Source: Bacillota bacterium (lineage in GTDB: Bacteria; Armatimonadota; Hebobacteria; Hebobacterales; Hebobacteraceae). Taken from it: a DNA stretch of 11,893 nucleotides. Position 1 is the first letter of the stretch, and every line of letters begins with the position of its first letter. The stretch covers positions 1 to 11,893 of the forward strand of contig JAUVSA010000036.1 in assembly GCA_030597345.1 (NCBI GenBank), given 5' to 3'. The notes below the pieces were generated by a model. That model did not search any database, was not told where the DNA came from, and was given only the letters and a program-made list of their open reading frames with translations. Below are positions 6,939-11,893 of the stretch, piece by piece. The position numbers were made by a program, and so were the translations under genes.

Positions 6939-7778
6939 ATGTATCCAGCTCTGAACCCGGGCATGATCGGCGTGAGCCTTCCCTTCGACGAGTGCGCTAG
7001 GCTGGCCGCGGCAGCAGGCTTCCGAGGAATCAGTGTAGATATCGGGGCGGCCAGCGAGGACCCGAAGGCAGTACGATGTGTCCTGGAGGGGAACAAGCTC
7101 TCGCCAGCGGCCTGGGGACTGCCGGTGGACTTTCGGCAGGATGAGGCAACCTATCGAGGTGGTCTGCCCCGGCTCCCGGACCTGGCTAAGGCGGCAAAGC
7201 AGATCGGGGCGACTCGGTGCTCAACGTGGATCATCCCCTCCTCCGACACGCTGACCTTCGAAGAAAACTTCGAGCTGCACAAGACGCGGCTGCGGGAGTG
7301 CGCGGAGATCCTCGCGGAGCACGGGTGTCGGCTCGGCCTGGAGTTCGTGGGACCGAAGACGCTTCGCCAGGGAAAGGCCCACGAGTTTATCCATACGCAG
7401 GAGGGGATGCTTGAGCTTTGCGGGGCCATTGGGACCGGCAACGTGGGGCTGCTCTTCGATTCCTTCCACTGGTACACCTCGCACGGCGCCACGGACGACA
7501 TCCGAAGGCTGAGCGATGCTCTGGTGGTGGACGTCCACATCAACGATGCGACCGAGGGGCGCGCGCCGGACGAGCAGATAGATAACGAGCGACGACTTCC
7601 AGGAGAATCGGGCGTCATAGATCTGGCCCGATTCCTGCAGGGACTAAAGGCGATCGGCTACACCGGCCCGGTGACGCCGGAGCCATTTCTCCCGAAGCTC
7701 CATGAGATGCCCGCCGAAGACGCCATCCGGACCACCGCGGAGGCGCTGCTGTCGGTCTGGGGGAACGCAGGGGTCTAG
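6939..7778 (+). CDS. Sugar phosphate isomerase/epimerase (xylose isomerase-like TIM barrel)
   Basis: A 279-aa protein of the AP-endonuclease-2/xylose-isomerase-like TIM-barrel family, which isomerises or epimerises sugars and polyols in the cytoplasm using a divalent metal. The expected four metal ligands are visible: E135 in LGLEFVGP, D174 in LLFDSFHWY, H200 in VDVHINDA and E248 in VTPEPF. Arginines 218-219 in NERRLPGESG and the GVIDLARFLQGL helix that follows are also typical of the barrel. No signal peptide is present. ATG 6939 follows GTGGAGG with an 8-base spacer, and an in-frame ATG at 6876 was rejected for lack of such a site. The gene is single, divergent from the HTH operon and convergent with the FliN-like gene. 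Families such as inosose dehydratase, tagatose epimerase and hydroxypyruvate isomerase share this fold, so the substrate is unknown. Confidence 0.88.
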   Translation: MYPALNPGMIGVSLPFDECARLAAAAGFRGISVDIGAASEDPKAVRCVLEGNKLSPAAWGLPVDFRQDEATYRGGLPRLPDLAKAAKQIGATRCSTWIIPSSDTLTFEENFELHKTRLRECAEILAEHGCRLGLEFVGPKTLRQGKAHEFIHTQEGMLELCGAIGTGNVGLLFDSFHWYTSHGATDDIRRLSDALVVDVHINDATEGRAPDEQIDNERRLPGESGVIDLARFLQGLKAIGYTGPVTPEPFLPKLHEMPAEDAIRTTAEALLSVWGNAGV

Positions 7779-7779
7779 A

Positions 7780-7839
7780 GCGTATTTCATGACCCTCACT
7801 CGCCTGGCTGTCCGCTAGAGACGCTGGCATGAAATGCGC
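7780..7839. repeat. Inverted repeat 1 (12-bp arms, 36-base loop)
   Basis: Left arm GCGTATTTCATG (7780-7791) and right arm CATGAAATGCGC (7828-7839) pair over 12 positions with one G-U wobble, around a 36-base centre. It begins immediately after the isomerase stop codon. No T-run follows on either strand, so intrinsic terminator function is unproven. Its TTTCATGACCCTCA stretch matches TTTCATAACCTCA of the second inverted repeat apart from one substitution and one missing base. Confidence 0.6.
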
Positions 7840-7864
7840 CTGCTGGAGCCTGGCGGCTTGTGCT

Positions 7865-7901
7865 GCTGTTTCATAACCTCAGATGGAGGTTATGAAACAG
7901 C
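7865..7901. terminator. Inverted repeat 2: perfect 16-bp hairpin, probable bidirectional terminator or palindromic repeat
   Basis: GCTGTTTCATAACCTC (7865-7880) and its exact reverse complement (7886-7901) flank a 5-base loop. Weaker outer arms, GCTGGAGC near 7843 and GCTCCCAGC near 7906, extend the foldback with one bulge. It lies between convergent genes, where a bidirectional terminator is expected, but neither strand shows a following T-run. Similarity to inverted repeat 1 suggests instead a small palindromic repeat family (REP-like). The function is inferred from position and structure only. Confidence 0.5.
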
Positions 7902-7919
7902 TTCTAGCTCCCAGCTGCC

Positions 7920-8345
7920 TTACGTGCGCTCGCCTGGTCCTTCGCCCGTGTCGATCAATTGGGTGATGCGCAGCGCCAGCTGATCGCCCACTACCACCAG
8001 CTCCCCGCGAGCGAACAGACGGCCGTTCACAGTGAGTTCTGCCGGCTCGCCGACCGTCCGGTCCAGTCTGACAACCGATCCAGGCCCGAGCGCGGCCAGT
8101 TCCCGCAGCAGCAACTCCGCTGTGCCCAGCTCGACCGCGGCCCGTACCTCGATTCCCCCAAGTCGCCGCAGGGCACCTGGATCGATCGGGGGCGGGGCAG
8201 TCGCCTGATGAACGCGCTGATCGACTTCTGGCTCCGGTTCGTTCCCGGTCGGGTCAGAAGCCGGAGCCCCCTCGGCGGGGGGCGCCGGCGGAGGGCCGGG
8301 GCCGCCGCCCTCACGATCGAGTCTCTCAATACGCTGCGCGCTCAT
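7920..8345 (-). CDS. FliN-like SpoA (surface presentation of antigens) domain protein
   Basis: A 141-aa protein whose C-terminal half is a FliN-type SpoA domain: LRRLGGIEVRAAVELGTAEL, then LGPGSVVRLDRTVGEPAELTV, NGRLFARGELVVVGDQLALRIT. In flagella FliN forms the base of the C-ring, and in type III secretion the equivalent SctQ C-terminal product builds the sorting platform. Residues 1-55 are a Pro/Gly/Glu-rich disordered tail rather than the usual short FliN N-terminus. ATG 8345-8343 overlaps the stop codon of the upstream gene as ATGA and has AGGAG 7 bases upstream, so production is coupled to the FliG_N-SpoA protein. Open frame upstream of this ATG overlaps that gene and is not used. It could serve flagella encoded elsewhere or a non-flagellar ring, and the sequence does not decide. 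Confidence 0.85.
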   Translation of the reverse strand: MSAQRIERLDREGGGPGPPPAPPAEGAPASDPTGNEPEPEVDQRVHQATAPPPIDPGALRRLGGIEVRAAVELGTAELLLRELAALGPGSVVRLDRTVGEPAELTVNGRLFARGELVVVGDQLALRITQLIDTGEGPGERT

Positions 8346-9031
8346 GGGCGTGCTCCTTTGTCCGGGGGTGGCAGCACCGCCAGTGCGCGCCGCTGCCCCT
8401 GGGTCAAGAGGCGGCACGGGAAGCGGCATTCGTCGCTCGCCACCAGCTCGACGCCAGTGTCGGCGCCGGAGCCGAGCAGGAGCACATCTCCGACTGCGAG
8501 GTCCTCCAGCTCTGCCAGCGCGAGCGGAAGATCGGCAAGCCGGGCCCGACATGGTACGATCACCTCTCCCAGCAGAGAGAGGTCCAGCGACGCGGCCGGG
8601 GCACGGGAGCTGTGAGCACTGCGAGGGACTCGCTCCAGACTGCTGAAGTCATAGCTGCGGACGAGTTCGACCGCCCCGTCATCGGGCTCCTTCTCCGCCG
8701 CGGCTCCCGGACTCTGGGAGAGCGTTTCGGTCTGCGCCCGTGCATAGAGGCCAGCCGCCCAGTGCGAGTTCGTATTCGGGAGACGACCCCCCGCGGCGCC
8801 GTCGAGGCGCCGGGGCTGCGCGTCGGAGGTCGCTTGCTTGAATTCTTCGAGCACGCGCCGACGCGTGTCCGCGTCTACCTCGCGGGCCTGCGCAAGGTGG
8901 CCCGCAAGCAGCCCTGCCTCACGTGGGCTCATGCTCGACAGCAGCCTGGCCGATTCCTCCGAGCCAAGGCACAGCACCAACACCGCGGCCTTTTCCGGCC
9001 CGGACAGACTGGATAGCAGCGCGCTGGACAT
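8342..9031 (-). CDS. FliG N-terminal domain fused to a SpoA domain (flagellar-switch-like hybrid)
   Basis: A 229-aa soluble protein with an unusual architecture. Residues 8-66 match the FliG N-terminal domain, the part that binds the MS-ring protein FliF: GPEKAAVLVLCLGSEESARL, SMSPREAGLLAGHLA, VDADTRRRVLEEFKQ. Residues 70-150 are a low-complexity linker containing VRSYDFSSLERV at 124-135, which faintly recalls the YDFrrPdr block at the start of FliM. Residues about 151-222 look like a FliM/SctQ-type SpoA domain (LLGEVIVPCRARLADLPLAL, LAVGDVLLLG, FPCRLLTQGQRRALAVL). The FliG middle and C-terminal torque domains and the FliM CheC-like middle domain are absent. ATG 9031-9029 was chosen because it follows a purine-rich GGGGGTGGG and the FliG_N match starts right after it. 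The downstream FliN-like gene overlaps by 4 bp. The FliG_N call is strong and the SpoA call moderate. Confidence 0.8.
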   Translation of the reverse strand: MSSALLSSLSGPEKAAVLVLCLGSEESARLLSSMSPREAGLLAGHLAQAREVDADTRRRVLEEFKQATSDAQPRRLDGAAGGRLPNTNSHWAAGLYARAQTETLSQSPGAAAEKEPDDGAVELVRSYDFSSLERVPRSAHSSRAPAASLDLSLLGEVIVPCRARLADLPLALAELEDLAVGDVLLLGSGADTGVELVASDECRFPCRLLTQGQRRALAVLPPPDKGARP

Positions 9032-9060
9032 CACCCACCCCCTGGTCGTGAGTAGTCCCG

Positions 9061-9078
9061 GGGCCAAAACACTGGCCC
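9061..9078 (-). promoter_or_regulatory. Small hairpin upstream of the FliG_N-SpoA gene
   Basis: GGGCCA (9061-9066) and TGGCCC (9073-9078) are perfect 6-bp arms around a 6-base loop, about 30 bp upstream of the chosen start on the minus strand. It could be an operator or leader hairpin. No recognisable sigma70, sigma28 or sigma54 promoter was identified in the 9032-9212 gap. Confidence 0.25.
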
Positions 9079-9120
9079 GACTTCCCCCGTTTCGAGGCTA
9101 TCCATTCCATAAGTTCGAGG

Positions 9121-9143
9121 AGATTTGAGATCGTCTCAGATCT
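9121..9143. repeat. Inverted repeat between moeA-PBP and the FliG_N-SpoA gene
   Basis: AGATTTGAGA (9121-9130) and TCTCAGATCT (9134-9143) form 10-bp arms with one mismatch around TCG. The inner TGAGA-TCG-TCTCA is perfect. It lies about 70 bp past the moeA-PBP stop and about 90 bp before the next start on the minus strand, so it could be a terminator lacking a T-run or an operator for the downstream pair. Confidence 0.35.
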
Positions 9144-9181
9144 TTCGAGCCGGCGGCCTGTCCCAAGCAGATCGCATCAGG

Positions 9182-9215
9182 GGGTGAGAAGGCGATCAGG
9201 GTGAGAAGGCGGTCA
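9182..9215. repeat. Tandem duplication of a 17-bp unit at the moeA-PBP stop codon
   Basis: GGGTGAGAAGGCGATCA (9182-9198) is followed directly by GGGTGAGAAGGCGGTCA (9199-9215), with one base different. The second copy carries the stop codon of the moeA-PBP gene on the minus strand. It is probably a local tandem duplication, and no function is evident. Confidence 0.7.
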
Positions 9216-11171
9216 GGATCGAGGCCGAGGCTGCACCCGTCCTGTCTGCCCCGTATCATAGCCGCCAAGGGCCTCCAGGTTCGACCGAAAGCGCTCGCCC
9301 TGCAGGGCCTCTGCGAAGGCGCGGCCGAGAGCCGAATCCCACGTCCCAGGACGCATTGCGAGGTCATATCGCTCCATCGCGAGCGGTACGAAGTCGAGGC
9401 CGCGGGCGCGCGCGGCGGCCACGATCCCCAGGCCCACGTCTGCGGTCCCGTTCTCCACCATAGAGGCGACCGCAAGATGAGTGTAGACTTCACGCTGGTA
9501 GCCCTGGACCTGGTCAGCTCCGACGCCCAAGCGCGCCAGGTGGCTGTCCAGGAGCACGCGCGTGCCGGCCCCAGCTTGTCGGTTGATGAAGCGAACGCCC
9601 GGCCGGGCCAGGTCCTCCCAGGTGTGGATCCTCTTCGGGTTGCCAGCCGGGACAATGAACCCCTGCTGGCGGTGGGCAAGAGTGACGAGAACGATGCTCT
9701 CTTCGCCGAAGAGCTGATTCACGTAGCTCCAGTTGTACTCCCCGGTCGCTGTGTCGAGGAGGTGGCAGCCGGCCATATGGCAGAATCCTTCGCGGAGCGC
9801 TGCCAGGCCCGCGAGGCTCCCAACATGGGTGGAGGCCACGTTGATGTCAGCCGCGCAGGCGTGAATCTCGCTGGCCAGCAGGTCGAGCGCTACGTCGTGG
9901 CTCCCGGTGATCAGAATGGTGCTGCGGACCTCGTGCTCGGGGCGGAGCAGCTCGCATTCGACCTGTGCTCCCTTGTCGAAGCCCTCGCTCAGCGCCGGTA
10001 TGATCACCAGCCCGTCGGCCCGCGCCAGCGTGCCCACCAGCCCCGCGCCGCGCGCGCTGGGCACTGCCACCAGGCGGTCGTTCACCTCTCCCAGCCGCAC
10101 CCGAACGAACTCCTCGCTCCCCGCCGCGGACACCACCTTCCGGCTGAGCGTTACGCCGACCTTACTCCGCTCCGGCAGGGGCAGGCCCAGCGTGTGACAG
10201 AGCGCAGGCACGACGAACAGGTCGCAGCAGATCATGGCCGAGACCGGATACCCCGGCAGCGCCACCACCGGCGTCTCTCGTACCACACCGAGCGCCACCG
10301 GCTTGCCCGGCCGAATCGCCACTCCGTGCAGCACCAGCTCGCCGGCGGCCCGGATCGCCTCCGCGGTGAAGTCCCGCGCGCCGGCGGAGACCCCCGCCAG
10401 TGGGATCACTAGATCCGCCGCCTCACATGCCTCCTCGATGGCCCGGCGAATGGCATCCGGGTCATCGCGAACCGGCCGACGACGAGAGACGTCAGTGCCA
10501 TATTCAGCCAGCAGCGCGGCAATCATCGGGGAGTTGAAGTCGGGAACGTCGCCCGGCCGCGCGGCCTCACCGGGCGCGACGATCTCTTGTCCGGTGGGGA
10601 TGATCACGACCCGCGGCGGCCGCAGCACTTCAACTGTGAGCACGCCTGCGGCGAGAAGAGCCCCGATGTCGACCGGACGGAGCCGCTGTCGCGCCGGAAC
10701 GACAATCTCCGTGGCGACCACATCTTCGCCGATCAGTCGGGTGTGCTGCCAGGGGGAGGCGGCGGCGATGATCTCGAGCTCGCCCGCCGCCACCTCCGCG
10801 ACATCTTCGATCATGATGACGGCGTCGGTCTCCTCGGGCAGAGGATCCCCGGTGTTCACGTAGATGGCCTCAGCGCCCGCCCGCAGTCGCTTCGGTGATG
10901 TCTGCGAGGCCCCGGCGGTGTCGGCCGCGCGCACCGCGATGCCGTCCATGGCTGCGGCGTGATAGTGCGGGGATGAGGCCGCGGCGAAAACAGGCCCGGC
11001 CGTGACTCGGCCCAGCGCCTCTTCGGTAGAGATCGTCTCCGAGTCGAGGCGCTCGTGCAAGTGCAGCCGCGAACACACCTCGCGCCAAGCAGCGCGCGCT
11101 TCTTTCAGGGAGATGCTGCGCAGATAGATCTCCCGACGCGGCCGATCTTTCGCCCGCTGCTCCTCGGTCAC
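9213..11171 (-). CDS. MoeA-like molybdopterin molybdotransferase fused to a PBP-like domain
   Basis: A 652-aa fusion. Residues about 18-410 form a MoeA domain, which inserts molybdate or tungstate into adenylylated molybdopterin in the cytoplasm. Features are the MDGIAV motif with Asp76, PTGQEIV (E196), LAGVSAGARDFT (D267), RPGKP and LPGYPVSAM. Residues about 415-640 are a periplasmic-binding-protein-like domain (PF12727 type): ITGSHDVALDLLA, STHVGSLAGLAAL, AGCHLLDTATGEYN, FINRQAGAGTRVLLD, VENGTADVGLGIVA. There is no signal peptide, so the PBP domain is cytoplasmic and may bind a ligand or metal oxyanion, by analogy only. The GTG at 11171-11169 overlaps the stop of the preceding MoeA gene as GTGA and has GGAGGTGGAG upstream. 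It was preferred over the longer frame extending into that gene. The usual SGGvSvG is AGVSAG here, which I recall as typical of MoeA-PBP fusions. Confidence 0.9.
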   Translation of the reverse strand: MTEEQRAKDRPRREIYLRSISLKEARAAWREVCSRLHLHERLDSETISTEEALGRVTAGPVFAAASSPHYHAAAMDGIAVRAADTAGASQTSPKRLRAGAEAIYVNTGDPLPEETDAVIMIEDVAEVAAGELEIIAAASPWQHTRLIGEDVVATEIVVPARQRLRPVDIGALLAAGVLTVEVLRPPRVVIIPTGQEIVAPGEAARPGDVPDFNSPMIAALLAEYGTDVSRRRPVRDDPDAIRRAIEEACEAADLVIPLAGVSAGARDFTAEAIRAAGELVLHGVAIRPGKPVALGVVRETPVVALPGYPVSAMICCDLFVVPALCHTLGLPLPERSKVGVTLSRKVVSAAGSEEFVRVRLGEVNDRLVAVPSARGAGLVGTLARADGLVIIPALSEGFDKGAQVECELLRPEHEVRSTILITGSHDVALDLLASEIHACAADINVASTHVGSLAGLAALREGFCHMAGCHLLDTATGEYNWSYVNQLFGEESIVLVTLAHRQQGFIVPAGNPKRIHTWEDLARPGVRFINRQAGAGTRVLLDSHLARLGVGADQVQGYQREVYTHLAVASMVENGTADVGLGIVAAARARGLDFVPLAMERYDLAMRPGTWDSALGRAFAEALQGERFRSNLEALGGYDTGQTGRVQPRPRS

Positions 11172-11893
11172 TCGAACGGCTCCACCTCCACGAGATCCCC
11201 TGCGTAAAGGCCCTCCGCGGCCGCCGGCACGCGCGCCAGTCCATCGGCGCCGACGAGCGTAGAGATGAACGCGGAAGGGCCGATCAGAGGCATGGCATGC
11301 CACTCTCCATCCCGCTCCTCCAGCCGCACCGGGAGGAACTCCTCCCGTCCGGCCTGGGAAGCGAAATTGCGGGAGAGACGAGCGCGAAGCGCCGGCCCGC
11401 GCGGCCGGGGAAGACCCGCGGCCGCGCAGATGATGGGCGCAACCAGCTCGCGAAAGATCACCAGGCAAGAAGTCGGATGTCCCGGCAGGCCGAACACCGG
11501 CACCTCCCCCACCAGTCCGACCACGACCGGCTTCCCCGGCTTCAGCGCCAGGCCGTGCACCAGCACCCCAGGCGAGCCGAGGGAGTCGATGACTTCCGGA
11601 GTCAGGTCTTCGATTCCGACCGATGTTCCGCCGGAGACCAGCACGAGATCGGCCGTCTCCACGCCGCGGCGAAGCGCCGCCCGCAGCGAGTCTGCGTCAT
11701 CCCGGACGAGGCCGAGATCGATCGGCTTTCCCCCCACCGCTCGCACCGCCGCGCATAGCGCGGGGCCATTCATGTCGCGAATCTGGCCGGGAGCCGGCGA
11801 TTGACTGGGTGGCACAAGCTCGCCGCCCGTGGAAAGCACCGCGACTCCCGGGCGCCGCACCCGCACCTCCACGAGTCCCAGCCCCGCCAGTGC
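11168..11893 (-). CDS. moeA: Molybdopterin molybdotransferase MoeA, C-terminal part (runs off the window)
   Basis: The last 241 residues of a standalone MoeA, cut by the right window edge. MoeA catalyses metal insertion into molybdopterin-AMP. Visible are VAVLSTGGELV, the SGGTSVGIEDLTPEVIDSLG loop with the catalytic Asp, LKPGKPVVVGLV, VFGLPGHPTSCLVIFRELV, and a domain IV ending GLYAGDLVEVEPFE. Histidine replaces the common Asn in LPGNP, a modest departure. The stop codon overlaps the GTG start of the MoeA-PBP gene by 4 bp, so the two MoeA proteins are coupled in one operon. Paired moeA genes, the second with a PBP domain, are known from anaerobic bacteria and archaea that use molybdenum or tungsten enzymes. 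The MoeA N-terminal domains lie outside the window. Confidence 0.92.
   Translation of the reverse strand, partial: ALAGLGLVEVRVRRPGVAVLSTGGELVPPSQSPAPGQIRDMNGPALCAAVRAVGGKPIDLGLVRDDADSLRAALRRGVETADLVLVSGGTSVGIEDLTPEVIDSLGSPGVLVHGLALKPGKPVVVGLVGEVPVFGLPGHPTSCLVIFRELVAPIICAAAGLPRPRGPALRARLSRNFASQAGREEFLPVRLEERDGEWHAMPLIGPSAFISTLVGADGLARVPAAAEGLYAGDLVEVEPFE

Noticed and set aside
7779..7919. CRISPR or insertion-sequence ends
   Set aside because: There are only two diverged palindromes, no regular spacers, no transposase and no target-site duplication.
9201..10412. 403-codon plus-strand frame opposite the MoeA-PBP gene
   Set aside because: Arg/His/Gln-rich translation without motifs; the opposite strand has clear MoeA and PBP motifs throughout.
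11172..11468. N-terminal extension of the MoeA-PBP frame
   Set aside because: It lies wholly within the preceding MoeA gene in another frame; the GTGA overlap at 11171 with a ribosome-binding site is the natural start.

Overview
The window is a GC-rich bacterial chromosome segment with short intergenic gaps, canonical Shine-Dalgarno sites and frequent 4-bp ATGA/GTGA gene overlaps. No rRNA, tRNA, CRISPR array, transposase or phage gene was seen. The gene mix is a cytosol-type GH9 glycosidase, a very large DUF6785-like membrane protein, a ROK kinase, a xylose-isomerase-like TIM barrel, flagellar-switch-like SpoA proteins and a MoeA/MoeA-PBP pair. This would fit an uncultured, probably anaerobic, polysaccharide-using bacterium such as Armatimonadota or a PVC/Planctomycetes-like lineage. 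That placement is an inference from gene content only.

Layout, left to right. (1) 1-4796, sugar block: the 5' part of a ROK sugar kinase (minus) is divergent from a 791-aa GH9 glycoside hydrolase (plus) with CBM-like and CelD_N Ig-like N-terminal domains. The GH9 gene converges on a 644-aa polytopic DUF6785-like membrane protein (minus). (2) 4797-5911: a divergent regulatory region, then pgeF, a laccase-domain/peptidoglycan-editing-factor gene whose start codon cannot be fixed. (3) 5904-6745, minus: a two-gene operon of an excisionase-like HTH protein and a four-helix membrane protein, driven by a near-consensus sigma70 promoter in an AT-rich patch. (4) 6939-7778: a sugar phosphate isomerase/epimerase. 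(5) 7779-7919: a convergent intergenic gap holding two related inverted repeats. (6) 7920-9031, minus: a translationally coupled pair, a FliG_N-SpoA fusion protein and a FliN-like SpoA protein. (7) 9213-11893, minus: a MoeA-PBP fusion preceded by the C-terminal half of a standalone MoeA.

Likely cooperation. The GH9 enzyme has no signal peptide, so with the ROK kinase it suggests cytosolic oligosaccharide cleavage followed by sugar phosphorylation; the adjacent polytopic protein is a possible but unproven importer. The two MoeA proteins serve molybdenum or tungsten cofactor maturation, and the PBP domain may sense or deliver a ligand. The most unusual item is the flagellar-switch-like pair. 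A FliG N-terminal domain is joined directly to a SpoA domain, without the FliM middle domain or the FliG middle and C-terminal domains. The FliN-like gene follows with an ATGA overlap, and no other flagellar or type III secretion gene is in view.
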